Source of the DNA: Streptomyces sp. NBC_00154
GTDB taxonomy: Bacteria > Actinomycetota > Actinomycetes > Streptomycetales > Streptomycetaceae
Assembly: GCF_026342835.1 (NCBI RefSeq)
Contig: NZ_JAPEMI010000001.1
Span: 806,001 to 870,000 of the forward strand
Direction of reading: 5' to 3'
DNA length: 64,000 nucleotides
Both the position numbers and the translations under genes were made by a program. Position 1 is the stretch's first letter. Each line of letters begins with the position of its first letter. Below, one piece after another: positions 25,587 to 34,893 of the stretch. The notes beneath the pieces are model-generated. The model saw only the letters and a list, made by a program, of their open reading frames with translations. It made no database searches and was not told the DNA's origin.

Positions 25587-26969
25587 ATGACAGCGGAGCG
25601 ACTGGTGGTCATCGGCGCGGACGCGGCGGGCATGTCCGCCGCGTCCCAGGCCCGCAGGCTCAAGGGACCGGAGGAGCTGAGCATCGTCGCCTTCGAGCGG
25701 GGCCACTTCACCTCGTACTCCGCCTGCGGGATCCCGTACTGGGTCAGCGGCGACGTGGCGGAACGGGACGACCTCATCGCCCGTTCGCCCGAGGAGCACC
25801 GGGCCCGCGCCATCGACCTGCGGATGCGCACCGAGGTGACGGAGATCGATGTCGCCGGGCAGCGGGTGCGGGCGCTCGACCGGGAGAGCGGGGAGACCTA
25901 CTGGACCGGCTTCGACAAGCTGGTGATCGCGACGGGGGCCCGGCCGGTGCGTCCGGCCCTGCCCGGCATGGACGCGGCGGGGGTGCACGGCGTGCAGACC
26001 CTGGACGACGGCCAGGGTCTGCTGGACTCCCTGGACCGGGCTCCGGGGCGGCGCGCGGTCGTCGTCGGCGCCGGCTACATCGGTGTCGAGATGGCGGAGG
26101 CGCTGCTGAGGCGCGGATTCGAGGTGACGGTCCTCAACCGCGGCGAGCAGCCGATGGCGACGCTCGACCCCGACATGGGATGCCTGGTCCACGACGCGAT
26201 GGACGGGTTGGGCATCACGACGGTGAACCGGGCCGAGGTCACCAAGATCCTCACCGGAGCGGACGGCCGCGTGACCGCGGTCGCCTCGAACGACGCGAGC
26301 CACCCGGCGGATGTGGTGGTGCTCGGCATCGGTGTCGAACCGGAGTCGACGCTGGCCCGCGCGGCCGGCCTGCCGGTCGGCCCGCACGGCGGTCTGCTCA
26401 CCGATCTGTCGATGCGGGTCGTCGGACACGACAACATCTGGGCGGGCGGCGACTGCGTCGAGGTCCTCGACCTGGTGGCGGGCCGCACCCGCCATATCGC
26501 GCTGGGCACCCATGCCAACAAACACGGCCAGATCATCGGGGCCAATGTCGGCGGCGGCTACGGGACGTTCCCGGGGGTGGTGGGTACCGCGGTCAGCAAG
26601 GTCTGCGATCTGGAGATCGCCCGGACGGGGCTGCGCGAGAAGGACGCCCGCGCGGTGGGACTGCGGTTCGTCACGGCGACGATCGAGTCGACGGGCCGGG
26701 CAGGTTACTACCCGGGCGCCCAGCCGATGACCGTGAAGATGCTCGCGGAGTACCGCACGGGCCGGCTGCTCGGGGTGCAGATCGTGGGCCGGGACGGGGC
26801 GGCGAAGCGGGTGGACATCGCCGCGGTCGCACTCACCGCAGGGATGACGGTGGAACAGATGACGGCGCTCGACCTCGGGTACGCCCCGCCGTTCTCGCCG
26901 GTCTGGGACCCCGTCCTGGTGGCGGCGCGGAAGGCGGTGACGGCGGTACGTCAGGCGGGCACCGCCTGA
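25587..26969 (+). CDS. FAD-dependent disulfide reductase (CoA-disulfide-reductase-like)
   Basis: This 460-residue pyridine-nucleotide disulfide oxidoreductase of the single-cysteine class has VVIGADAAGMSAASQARRL at the N-terminus and a redox Cys at 47 in SYSACGIPYW. A second Rossmann motif VVVGAGYIGVEMAEAL is near 155, the FAD-binding GGDCVEV near 289 and a dimerisation domain fills about 335-450. Relatives reduce CoA disulfide, peroxides or polysulfide; the substrate here is not known. It starts 46 bases after the DUF4349 gene and may share its transcript. It converges with hemE. Confidence 0.9.
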   Translation: MTAERLVVIGADAAGMSAASQARRLKGPEELSIVAFERGHFTSYSACGIPYWVSGDVAERDDLIARSPEEHRARAIDLRMRTEVTEIDVAGQRVRALDRESGETYWTGFDKLVIATGARPVRPALPGMDAAGVHGVQTLDDGQGLLDSLDRAPGRRAVVVGAGYIGVEMAEALLRRGFEVTVLNRGEQPMATLDPDMGCLVHDAMDGLGITTVNRAEVTKILTGADGRVTAVASNDASHPADVVVLGIGVEPESTLARAAGLPVGPHGGLLTDLSMRVVGHDNIWAGGDCVEVLDLVAGRTRHIALGTHANKHGQIIGANVGGGYGTFPGVVGTAVSKVCDLEIARTGLREKDARAVGLRFVTATIESTGRAGYYPGAQPMTVKMLAEYRTGRLLGVQIVGRDGAAKRVDIAAVALTAGMTVEQMTALDLGYAPPFSPVWDPVLVAARKAVTAVRQAGTA

Positions 26970-27025
26970 CGTTCGTCCGGCACCGCCGGCGTTGCCGGTA
27001 CGGGCGCCCCGAGGCGGGACAGGCC

Positions 27026-28099
27026 TCAGCGAGCGGTCTGCGTGTGTACGTACTCGACGAGCCGCGTCAGCGCGTCCGGGTCGGTCGTCGGCATCACGCC
27101 GTGACCCAGGTTGAAGACATGGCCCTCCAGACCGGCGGCCGCGACCAGCACCTCGCGCGCTTTCGCCTCCACCGTCGCCGTCGGCGCGAACAGCACAGCC
27201 GGGTCGAGGTTGCCCTGAAGCGCCTTGCCGGGTCCGACCCGGCGCGCGCCCTCGTCCATCGGGACCCGCCAGTCGACGCCGACGACATCCGCGCCCGCCT
27301 CGCCCATCAGCCCGAGCAGCTCACCGGTGCCGACACCGAAGTGGATGCGCGGGACACCGTACGGGGCGACGGCGTCGAAGACCTTCGCGGAGGCCGGCAT
27401 CACGGAGCGGCGGTAGTCGGCGGGGGCGAGCGCGCCGACCCAGGAGTCGAAGAGCTGCACAGCCGAGGCGCCCGCCTCGATCTGCACCTTCAGGAACGCA
27501 CCGGTGATCTCGGCCAGCCGGTCGAGGAGCTCGGCCCAGAGCTCCGGCTCGCCGTACATCATGGCCTTGGTGCGCTCGTGGTTCCGGGACGGACCGCCCT
27601 CCACGAGGTAGCTCGCGAGAGTGAACGGCGCACCGGCGAATCCGATGAGCGGCGTCGGGCCGAGCTCGGCGGTGAGCATGCCGATGGCTTCGGTGACGTA
27701 GTGGACGTCCTCCGGCGTGAGGTCGCGCAGCCGGGCCAGATCGGCGCGGGTCCGGATCGGGTCGGCGATGACCGGGCCGACACCGGGCTTGATGTCGAGG
27801 TCGATCCCGATGGCCTTGAGCGGGACGACGATGTCGCTGAAGTAGATCGCCGCGTCGACCTTGTGGCGGCGGACGGGCTGCAGCGTGATCTCGGTGACCA
27901 GCTCCGGCATCATGCAGGAGTCGAGCATGGCGATGCCCTCGCGCACCTTGAGGTACTCGGGCAGCGACCGCCCTGCCTGACGCATGAACCAGACCGGCGT
28001 GTGCGGCACCGGCTCGCGGCGGCATGCCTTCAGGAACGCCGACTCATGGGTGGCGGAGGTCTTCGTCTGCTGGCCCGAGGGGCGTTCGTTGGCACTCAC
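27026..28099 (-). CDS. hemE: uroporphyrinogen decarboxylase
   Basis: This 357-residue HemE removes the four acetate carboxyls of uroporphyrinogen III to give coproporphyrinogen III. Signature segments: [14 protein letters not shown] near residue 36 (substrate-binding Arg), [14 protein letters not shown] near 85 (catalytic Asp region), [17 protein letters not shown] near 153, and [13 protein letters not shown] near 330 (catalytic His). GTG start. It is divergent from the DUF3000 gene and functionally linked to hemG/hemQ upstream. Confidence 0.97.
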   Translation of the reverse strand: MSANERPSGQQTKTSATHESAFLKACRREPVPHTPVWFMRQAGRSLPEYLKVREGIAMLDSCMMPELVTEITLQPVRRHKVDAAIYFSDIVVPLKAIGIDLDIKPGVGPVIADPIRTRADLARLRDLTPEDVHYVTEAIGMLTAELGPTPLIGFAGAPFTLASYLVEGGPSRNHERTKAMMYGEPELWAELLDRLAEITGAFLKVQIEAGASAVQLFDSWVGALAPADYRRSVMPASAKVFDAVAPYGVPRIHFGVGTGELLGLMGEAGADVVGVDWRVPMDEGARRVGPGKALQGNLDPAVLFAPTATVEAKAREVLVAAAGLEGHVFNLGHGVMPTTDPDALTRLVEYVHTQTAR

Positions 28100-28191
28100 G
28101 CACAGAATCTTCGCACGAAGCGGTAAGGAGCCGGGTCCGCGCAGGGTGTCCCTCCCTGCACGAGGCTCCGGTTCCGCCTACTCTTCCCCGC

Positions 28192-28851
28192 ATGGCTCCG
28201 GCTCAGGGACAATTTTCCGAACAATCCGATGGCGCTGACAGCAAGGACAGTGCGGAGGGCAGTTCCGTCCCGCCCGCGTTCCGGTCGGCGGTGGAAGCGT
28301 TGCGCTCGGCGCGGCTCCGCCCCGAGCTGGAAGTGGAGCCGACTCGGCCGCCTCAGCGTCTCGCTCCGTACGCGTACGCCGTGGAGGCGGCGGTCGTCGA
28401 CGGCGAGGACGATCTCGCGGACGGCCGCCTTGTGCTGCTCCACGATCCGGCCGGGCACGAAGCCTGGCACGGCACCTTCCGTCTGGTGACGCTGGTCCGC
28501 GCCGAGCTGGAGCCGGAGATGGCTTCCGACCCGCTGCTGCCGGAGGTGTGCTGGTCCTGGCTGACCGGTGCGCTGGAGGCGCGCGGCCTGTCGTACGGGG
28601 AAGCGGGCGGCACGGTCACCCGGGCAGGTTCGCACTACTTCGGTGCGCTGTCCGAGCGGCGCCCGGCGACGCAGATCGAGATCCGGGCGTCCTGGACCCC
28701 TCGCGAGGGGCGGGGTGGGGCGCCGGACACGGCGGCGCATCTGGTGGCGTGGGGGGATCTGCTGTGCCAGATCGCCGGTCTGCCGCCGTCGGGTCCGGCC
28801 GACGCGGCGGTGGTGACGCTGCCTCAGCGGCGCGGCCCGCAGGTTCCGTAG
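28192..28851 (+). CDS. DUF3000 protein
   Basis: This 219-residue actinobacterial protein of unknown function is normally found beside hemE. Typical parts: PPAFRSAVEALRSARLRPE near residue 27, RLAPYAYAVEAAV near 56, HDPAGHEAWHGTFRLVTLVRA near 84 and a W-S-W-L-T-G-A-L segment near 123. A Ser/Asp-rich N-terminus precedes the domain. ATG start; divergent from hemE across 92 bases that must hold both promoters. Confidence 0.9.
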   Translation: MAPAQGQFSEQSDGADSKDSAEGSSVPPAFRSAVEALRSARLRPELEVEPTRPPQRLAPYAYAVEAAVVDGEDDLADGRLVLLHDPAGHEAWHGTFRLVTLVRAELEPEMASDPLLPEVCWSWLTGALEARGLSYGEAGGTVTRAGSHYFGALSERRPATQIEIRASWTPREGRGGAPDTAAHLVAWGDLLCQIAGLPPSGPADAAVVTLPQRRGPQVP

Positions 28852-29003
28852 TCGGCCCTTTCGCCACTACACCTTTGGTGCAGTCCGAAACATATCGGCA
28901 ACAATCCGCCATAAGCTTCACTCGACTACCGGCATTCTTTTCGTACAATCGATCGCCCGTCCGATTTGCCCGAATTGTTACTCACTAAATCGTGATCTTC
29001 CTC

Positions 29004-29031
29004 TAAAGGAGGACGGGTCTGCTGCCGAAGA
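29004..29031 (+). promoter_or_regulatory. sigma-WhiG-type promoter of whiI
   Basis: The sequence reads TAAA, 16 bases, then GCCGAAGA, about 80 bases before the whiI GTG. The sigma-WhiG (FliA-like) consensus is TAAA-N15/16-GCCGATAA, so the -35 is exact and the -10 matches six of eight. whiI is a known sigma-WhiG target in Streptomyces, which supports the call. The 130 bases upstream are unusually AT-rich. Confidence 0.8.
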
Positions 29032-29109
29032 GGTCAATGACCCTTCAAGCACGGTTCGCCCCGGCTTCATCCCCGAGCCGGCCCGTCCCGCCACTCCCCA
29101 GGAGGCCTG

Positions 29110-29772
29110 GTGTCCGTTCTCCTCGAGCAGCCCGCAAGCCTGGTCGCCTACCGCCCGAACAAGCCGACGGCCATGGTCGTCGTGGCCGACCCGCGCGTCC
29201 GTTCCACCGTCACCCGCCATCTGTGGGCACTCGGAGTACGTGACGTCATCGAGGCGTCGTCCATCGCGGAGGCCCGTCCCCGCGTCGGCAACCCGCGCGA
29301 CATCTGTGTTGCCGACGTCCATCTGCCCGACGGTTCCGGGCTGACCCTGCTGTCCGAAACCCGAGCCGCCGGCTGGCCGAACGGCCTCGCCCTCTCCGCC
29401 GCCGATGACATCGGCGCCGTACGCAACGCCCTCGCGGGCGGCGTGAAGGGCTATGTCGTCACCGGCACACGCACCAATATCGGCCACCCCACCCGCCCCG
29501 GCGTCGCTCCCATCGGCGCCAATGCCGCCCGTATGCACCGCCGGCCCCCCGGCACCCCGAGCCACCCGGGCGGCTACCGCGAACTGTCCGGCCGCGAGGT
29601 GGAGGTCCTCCGGCTGGTCGCCGAAGGGCAGTCCAACAAGGCCATCGGTGTCTCCATGGGGCTGTCCGCCCTGACCGTCAAGAGCCACCTCGCCCGCATC
29701 GCCCGCAAGCTCGGCACCGGAGACCGCGCCGGAATGGTCGCCGTGGCCCTGCGCACGGGCATCATCCACTGA
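29110..29772 (+). CDS. whiI: sporulation response regulator WhiI
   Basis: This 220-residue orphan NarL/FixJ-type regulator is needed for late aerial-hypha sporulation in Streptomyces. The receiver domain (about 20-115) is atypical: the first-strand acidic pair is reduced (VVVADPR), the phospho-acceptor Asp survives in VADVHLPDG, and Ser and Lys positions remain (ALSAAD, GVKGYV). A linker of about 30 Pro/Gly residues leads to a LuxR-type HTH: LSGREVEVLRLVAEGQSNKAI, then LSALTVKSHLARIARKLG. GTG start with AGGAGG upstream. No histidine kinase is adjacent, as known for WhiI. Confidence 0.93.
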   Translation: MSVLLEQPASLVAYRPNKPTAMVVVADPRVRSTVTRHLWALGVRDVIEASSIAEARPRVGNPRDICVADVHLPDGSGLTLLSETRAAGWPNGLALSAADDIGAVRNALAGGVKGYVVTGTRTNIGHPTRPGVAPIGANAARMHRRPPGTPSHPGGYRELSGREVEVLRLVAEGQSNKAIGVSMGLSALTVKSHLARIARKLGTGDRAGMVAVALRTGIIH

Positions 29773-29827
29773 CCCGCACACCCCGGCCGGCCGACAGAAC
29801 GTTGCGGACCGGCTGGTTTACATTCAT

Positions 29828-29865
29828 CGGCGCCCGTCGACGGAACGTTCCGTCGACGGGCGCCG
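29828..29865. terminator. 38-bp perfect palindrome terminator after whiI
   Basis: A perfect 19+19 inverted repeat with AACGTT at its centre lies 56 bases past the whiI stop and just before rnd. As RNA it forms a stem of about 17 bp. An operator role is possible but position favours termination. Confidence 0.75.
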
Positions 29866-29889
29866 TGCATACACAGATACCCTTGACAC

Positions 29890-31167
29890 GTGACCGACGC
29901 CCAAGAGACCGCAGCAGACACTTCACTGCGAACCACCGGGGGCGCTCCCCCGGACGACGTCGCCCCGGCGCCGATCCCCTTGCTCGAACCTCGCGAGGGC
30001 ATTCCCCCGGTGGTGGCCTCCGACGACGCCCTCGCCCGGGTGGTCGCGGCTTTCGCCGCGGGCACCGGCCCCGTCGCCGTCGATGCCGAGCGCGCATCCG
30101 GCTACCGCTACGGCCAGCGCGCCTATCTCGTACAGCTGCGGCGCGACGGCGCGGGCAGCGCCCTGATCGACCCGGTCGGCTGCCCCGACCTGACGTCGCT
30201 CGGCGAGGCGCTGCGCGGCAGCGAGTGGATCCTGCACGCCGCCACCCAGGACCTGCCCTGCCTGCGCGAAATAGGGATGACTCCCACCGAACTCTTCGAC
30301 ACGGAGCTCGCCGGACGGCTGGCGGGCTACCCGCGGGTCGGCCTCGGCGCAATGGTCGAGAACGTGCTCGGCTACGCGCTGGAGAAGGGGCACTCCGCCG
30401 TCGACTGGTCCACCCGCCCGCTGCCCGACCCCTGGCTGCGCTACGCCGCGCTCGACGTCGAGCTGCTGATCGATCTGCGCAACGCCCTGGAGGAGGAGCT
30501 CGAACGGCAGGGCAAGCTGGAGTGGGCGCAGGAGGAGTTCGACGCGATCGCCTCGGCACCGCCCGCTCCCCCGCGCAAGGACCCGTGGCGCCGCACGTCC
30601 GGTATGCACAAGGTGCGCCGCCGCCGTCAGATGGCGGTCGTACGGGAGCTGTGGAACGCCCGTGACCAGGTCGCGCAGCGCCGGGACATCTCGCCCGGCA
30701 AGGTCCTCGGTGACGGCGCGATCATCGAGGCGGCCCTCTCCCTCCCGCCGAACACTCAGGCGCTGACCACCCTCCCGGGCTTCGGCCACCGCATGGGCCG
30801 GCGTCAGCTGGAGCAGTGGCAGGCGGCCATCGACCGGGCCAAGGCGCTCCCCGAGGCCGAGCTCCCGCAGCCCGGCCAGCCCCTCCTGGGCCCGCCGCCG
30901 CCGCGCTCCTGGGCGGACAAGGACCCGGCGGCCGCCGCCCGGCTCTCGGCGGCCCGTGCCGCGGTGTCGGAGCTGGCCGAGCGGCTGCACATGCCGCAGG
31001 AGAACCTGATCACGCCGGACACCGTGCGCAGGGTCTGCTGGGAGCCGCCGAAGAACCCGACACCGGACGCGGTCGAGGACGCACTCACCACGTACGGGGC
31101 CCGGCGCTGGCAGATCGAACAGGTCGCGCCGCTCCTGCTGCGCGCCCTGACGTCGGCGACGGCCTGA
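29890..31167 (+). CDS. rnd: ribonuclease D
   Basis: This 425-residue 3'-5' exoribonuclease has DEDD exonuclease parts PVAVDAERASGYRYG near residue 61 (first Asp-x-Glu), ILHAATQDLPCLREIG near 116 (Asp) and LRYAALDVELLIDLRN near 183 (last Asp). An HRDC domain with RRRRQMAVVRELWNARDQVAQRRDI at about 240-265 and TLPGFG near 295 follows. Trims tRNA and other RNA 3' ends. GTG start. The long C-terminal extension beyond HRDC is usual in actinobacteria. Preceded by the whiI terminator and followed by its own. Confidence 0.93.
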   Translation: MTDAQETAADTSLRTTGGAPPDDVAPAPIPLLEPREGIPPVVASDDALARVVAAFAAGTGPVAVDAERASGYRYGQRAYLVQLRRDGAGSALIDPVGCPDLTSLGEALRGSEWILHAATQDLPCLREIGMTPTELFDTELAGRLAGYPRVGLGAMVENVLGYALEKGHSAVDWSTRPLPDPWLRYAALDVELLIDLRNALEEELERQGKLEWAQEEFDAIASAPPAPPRKDPWRRTSGMHKVRRRRQMAVVRELWNARDQVAQRRDISPGKVLGDGAIIEAALSLPPNTQALTTLPGFGHRMGRRQLEQWQAAIDRAKALPEAELPQPGQPLLGPPPPRSWADKDPAAAARLSAARAAVSELAERLHMPQENLITPDTVRRVCWEPPKNPTPDAVEDALTTYGARRWQIEQVAPLLLRALTSATA

Positions 31168-31226
31168 CCGTTCCCACCTCCCTTTTCCGCACGGCTTTCC
31201 CTGGACGACGCTCCACGACGTCGTGC

Positions 31227-31268
31227 GACGAAAACGCCTTCGGCTGACCGGCCGGAGGCGTTTTCGTC
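31227..31268. terminator. terminator after rnd
   Basis: GACGAAAACGCCT pairs with AGGCGTTTTCGTC, extended inward by a G-U and four more pairs around a six-base loop, giving a stem of about 18 bp. It lies 60 bases beyond the rnd stop. Confidence 0.8.
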
Positions 31269-31462
31269 TGCCGGAGTGCGGCCGCGGGGCGGTCGGGGAC
31301 GATCGGAATCGCGCCAGCTTGTCCCCGCCCCGGCATGTGACGTTCGCCGCTCCCGCCGTGGGGGGTGGGCAGTCTGGTTACCCGCAAGTAGCATGATGGT
31401 GGCGGCGCGCTTCCGGGCGTGCCGCGCAGCAGTGCCATCCCGCACCCTGGAGGAGAGCCATC

Positions 31463-32683
31463 GTGCCTCGTACCATCCGGGACGTCGTCTTCGTCGACGG
31501 CGTCCGCACCCCGTTCGGCAAAGCGGGCCCGAAGGGCATCTACCACGAGACCCGCGCCGACGATCTCGTCGTGAAGGCCATCCGGGAGCTGCTGCGCCGC
31601 AACCCGGACCTGGACCCGGCCCGTATCGACGAGGTCGCCATCGCCGCGACCACCCAGATCGGCGACCAGGGCCTGACGCTGGGCCGGACCGCCGGAATCC
31701 TGGCCGGTCTGCCGCAGTCCGTCCCCGGTTACTCCATCGACCGCATGTGTGCGGGCGCCCTGACCGCCGTCACGTCGACGGCCGGTTCCATCGCCTTCGG
31801 CGCGTACGACGTCGTCGTCGCCGGTGGCGTCGAGCACATGGGCCGCCACCCGATGGGCGAGGGCGTTGACCCGAACCCGCGCTTCGTATCGGAGAAGCTG
31901 GTCGACGAGTCCGCCCTTTTCATGGGCATGACCGCGGAGAACCTGCACGACCGGTACCCGCAGATCACCAAGCTCCGCGCCGACGAGTACGCGGTCCGCT
32001 CGCAGGAGAAGGCCGCCAAGGCGTACGCCAACGGCAAGATCCAGCAGGACCTGGTACCGGTCTCCGTGCGCCGCACCAACGCCGAGGCAGGCGAGACGGG
32101 CTGGGGCCTGGTCACCGCCGACGAGCCGATGCGTCCGGGTACCACGCTGGAGTCCCTGGCCGGTCTGAAGACCCCGTTCCGCCCCCACGGCCGCGTCACC
32201 GCCGGTAACGCCGCGGGCCTCAACGACGGCGCCACCGCCTCGCTGCTCGCCGCCGAGGACGTCGCCCGCGAGCTCGGCCTCCCGGTCAAGATGCGCCTCG
32301 TCTCGTACGCCTTCGCCGGTGTCGAGCCCGAGGTCATGGGGTACGGCCCGATCCCGTCGACGGAGAAGGCCCTCGCCAAGGCCGGTCTGTCGATCGGTGA
32401 CATCGGCCTGTTCGAGATCAACGAGGCGTTCGCCGTCCAGGTGCTCGCCTTCCTCGAGCACTACGGCATCGCCGACGACGACGCGCGCGTCAACCAGTAC
32501 GGCGGCGCCATCGCGTACGGTCACCCGCTGGCCTCCTCCGGTGTGCGCCTGATGACGCAGCTGGCCCGTCAGTTCGAGGAGCAGCCGCAGGTCCGCTACG
32601 GCCTGACCACCATGTGCGTCGGCTTCGGCATGGGCGCGACGGTCATCTGGGAGAACCCGAACTTCGACGGAGGCAACAAGTGA
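31463..32683 (+). CDS. fadA: acetyl-CoA C-acyltransferase (thiolase)
   Basis: This 406-residue thiolase cleaves 3-ketoacyl-CoA in beta-oxidation. Nucleophile Cys is in the DRMCAGAL segment near residue 94; NEAFAVQ is near 318, the GHPLASSG segment near 352 (His) and TTMCVGFGMG near 382 (second Cys). GTG start with GGAGGAG upstream. It overlaps fadB by a GTGA junction, the standard coupling of the two subunits of the trifunctional beta-oxidation complex. Confidence 0.95.
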   Translation: MPRTIRDVVFVDGVRTPFGKAGPKGIYHETRADDLVVKAIRELLRRNPDLDPARIDEVAIAATTQIGDQGLTLGRTAGILAGLPQSVPGYSIDRMCAGALTAVTSTAGSIAFGAYDVVVAGGVEHMGRHPMGEGVDPNPRFVSEKLVDESALFMGMTAENLHDRYPQITKLRADEYAVRSQEKAAKAYANGKIQQDLVPVSVRRTNAEAGETGWGLVTADEPMRPGTTLESLAGLKTPFRPHGRVTAGNAAGLNDGATASLLAAEDVARELGLPVKMRLVSYAFAGVEPEVMGYGPIPSTEKALAKAGLSIGDIGLFEINEAFAVQVLAFLEHYGIADDDARVNQYGGAIAYGHPLASSGVRLMTQLARQFEEQPQVRYGLTTMCVGFGMGATVIWENPNFDGGNK

Positions 32684-34809
32684 GCTCCACCACTGAGCTT
32701 CTGAAGGGCGCAGCCGAGCTGTTCCCGGGCGAGGTCGTCACGCAGGCGCACGTCCGCCACCTCGACCTGCCGGCGGGCGCGGGCAGGTTCGCCCTCATCA
32801 CGCTGGACAACGGCCTGGACCACACCAAGCCGACCACCTTCGGACCGCAGTCGCTGGCGAACCTGAACGCCGCCATCGACCAGGTCGAGAAGGAGGCCGC
32901 CGAGGGTGCGATCACCGGTATCGGCATCACCGGCAAGCCGTTCATCTTCGCGGTCGGCGCCGACCTCAAGGGCGTCGAGCTGCTGAAGGAGCACGACGAC
33001 GCGCTCGCCATCGGCAAGGGCGGCCACGACGTCTTCCGTCGCCTCTCCGGCCTCGCGGTCCCGACGTTCGCGTACTACAACGGCGCGGCGATGGGCGGCG
33101 GTGTCGAGGTCGGTCTGCACTGCTCGTACCGCACCGTCTCCAAGGCGCTGCCCGCGTTCTCGCTGCCCGAGGTCTTCCTCGGTCTGGTCCCCGGCTGGGG
33201 CGGCTGCGCCCTGCTGCCGAACCTGATCGGCGCCGACCGCGCGGTCTCGGTGATCATCGAGAACTCGCTGAACCAGAACCGTCAGCTCAAGGGCAAGCAG
33301 GTCTTCGAACTCGGGATCGCCGATGCCCTCTTCGAAGGTGCGGACTTCCTGGAGCAGTCGCTGATCTGGACCGCGAACGTGCTGAACGGCACGGTCACGG
33401 TGGAGCGCCCCGAGGTCGACCGCGGTGACGCCTGGGACCAGGCCGTCGCCCGTGGCAAGGCCATCGCCGACTCCAAGGTGCACGGCGCCGCCCCGGCCGC
33501 GTACCGCGCGCTGGAGATCATCGCCGCGGCGAAGGACGGCGACCTGAGCGCCGGCTTCGACGCCGAGGACCAGGCCCTCGCGGACCTGATCATGGGCGGC
33601 GAGCTGCGCTCCGGGATCTACGCCTTCAACCTGGTCCAGAAGCGCGCCAAGCGCCCGGCCGGCGCCCCGGACAAGAACCTGGCCCGCCCGGTCACCAAGG
33701 TCGGCGTCGTCGGCGCCGGTCTGATGGCCTCGCAGCTGGCTCTGCTCTTCCTGCGCCGCCTGGAGGTGCCGGTCGTCCTGACCGACATCGACCAGGAGCG
33801 CGTCGACAAGGGTGTGGGCTACGTCCACGCCGAGATCGAGAAGCTGCTGGGCAAGGGCCGGATCAACCAGGACAAGGCCAACCGCCTGAAGGCCCTGGTC
33901 TCCGGTGTGCTGGACAAGGCCGAGGGCTTCTCCGACGCCGACTTCATCATCGAGGCCGTCTTCGAGGAGATCGGCGTCAAGCAGCAGGTGTTCGCGGAGG
34001 TCGAGGCGGTCGCCCCGGCGCACGCGATCCTCGCCACCAACACCTCGTCCCTCTCGGTCACCGAGATGGCGTCGAAGCTGCAGCACCCGGAGCGGGTCGT
34101 CGGCTTCCACTTCTTCAACCCGGTCGCGATCCTCCCGCTGCTGGAGATCGTGCGCGGTGAGAAGACCGACGACGCCTCGCTGGCCACGGCGTTCGGTGTG
34201 GCGCGGAAGCTGAAGAAGACCGCGGTGCTGGTGAAGGACGCCCCGGCGTTCGTCGTCAACCGCATCCTCACCCGCTTCATGGGCGAGATCCAGAACGTCA
34301 TCGACGAGGGCACCCCGGTCGAGGTCGCCGAGAAGGCGATCGAGCCCCTCGGCCTGCCGATGTCCCCGCTGGTCCTCCTCGAACTGGTCGGCCCGGCCAT
34401 CGGTCTGCATGTCTCCGAGACCCTGAACCGCGCCTTCCCGGAGCGTTTCACCGTCTCCGAGAACCTCGCGGCGGTCGTCAAGGCCGGCAAGCGCGGCTTC
34501 TACGTATACGACTCCGGCAAGCCGGAGCTGGACCCGGAGGTCGCCGCTCTCCTCAAGCAGGGCGATGTCGTCCTGTCCGAGGAGCAGGTCCGCGACCGCG
34601 TCCTGGACGCGGTGGCGCAGGAGATCGGTCTGATGCTGGACGAGGGCGTCGTCGCCGAGGCCCAGGACATCGACCTCTGCCTGATCACGGGTGCGGGCTG
34701 GCCCTTCCACCTGGGCGGCATCACGCCGTACCTGGACCGCGAGGGCGTCTCCGAGCGAGTGAACGGCAAGAAGTTCCTGGCGCAGGGCGTGGCGAGCGTT
34801 CCGGCGTAA
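32680..34809 (+). CDS. fadB: fatty-acid oxidation multifunctional enzyme, alpha subunit
   Basis: This 709-residue protein has an N-terminal enoyl-CoA hydratase domain (about 1-200; ITGKPFIFAVGADLKG near 85, YNGAAMGGGVEVGLHC near 132, LPEVFLGLVPGWGG near 162). A 3-hydroxyacyl-CoA dehydrogenase follows (about 345-705; VGVVGAGLMASQLA near 345, NTSSLSVTEMA near 457, VGFHFFNPV near 473). It hydrates enoyl-CoA and oxidises the 3-hydroxyacyl-CoA; fadA finishes the cycle. GTG start overlaps the fadA stop; GGAGG eight bases upstream. Confidence 0.95.
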   Translation: MSSTTELLKGAAELFPGEVVTQAHVRHLDLPAGAGRFALITLDNGLDHTKPTTFGPQSLANLNAAIDQVEKEAAEGAITGIGITGKPFIFAVGADLKGVELLKEHDDALAIGKGGHDVFRRLSGLAVPTFAYYNGAAMGGGVEVGLHCSYRTVSKALPAFSLPEVFLGLVPGWGGCALLPNLIGADRAVSVIIENSLNQNRQLKGKQVFELGIADALFEGADFLEQSLIWTANVLNGTVTVERPEVDRGDAWDQAVARGKAIADSKVHGAAPAAYRALEIIAAAKDGDLSAGFDAEDQALADLIMGGELRSGIYAFNLVQKRAKRPAGAPDKNLARPVTKVGVVGAGLMASQLALLFLRRLEVPVVLTDIDQERVDKGVGYVHAEIEKLLGKGRINQDKANRLKALVSGVLDKAEGFSDADFIIEAVFEEIGVKQQVFAEVEAVAPAHAILATNTSSLSVTEMASKLQHPERVVGFHFFNPVAILPLLEIVRGEKTDDASLATAFGVARKLKKTAVLVKDAPAFVVNRILTRFMGEIQNVIDEGTPVEVAEKAIEPLGLPMSPLVLLELVGPAIGLHVSETLNRAFPERFTVSENLAAVVKAGKRGFYVYDSGKPELDPEVAALLKQGDVVLSEEQVRDRVLDAVAQEIGLMLDEGVVAEAQDIDLCLITGAGWPFHLGGITPYLDREGVSERVNGKKFLAQGVASVPA

Positions 34810-34832
34810 CTACCGGTTGAGAACGACCACAG

Positions 34833-34864
34833 CGGGCCGTACGGAGATCTCTCCGTACGGCCCG
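34833..34864. terminator. fadAB terminator
   Basis: A perfect 14-bp stem (CGGGCCGTACGGAG with its complement) and a four-base loop lie 24 bases after fadB, between convergent genes. Confidence 0.85.
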
Positions 34865-34893
34865 TTCGTCGTGTGGCGCGACGCTCAGCGGCC

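Noticed and set aside
29828..29865. 38-bp perfect palindrome considered as a WhiI operator
   Set aside because: Its position just after whiI and before rnd, and its length and GC content, fit a terminator better.
32596..34710. A 704-codon minus-strand frame over fadB
   Set aside because: Shadow of fadB, which has both domains intact and is coupled to fadA.
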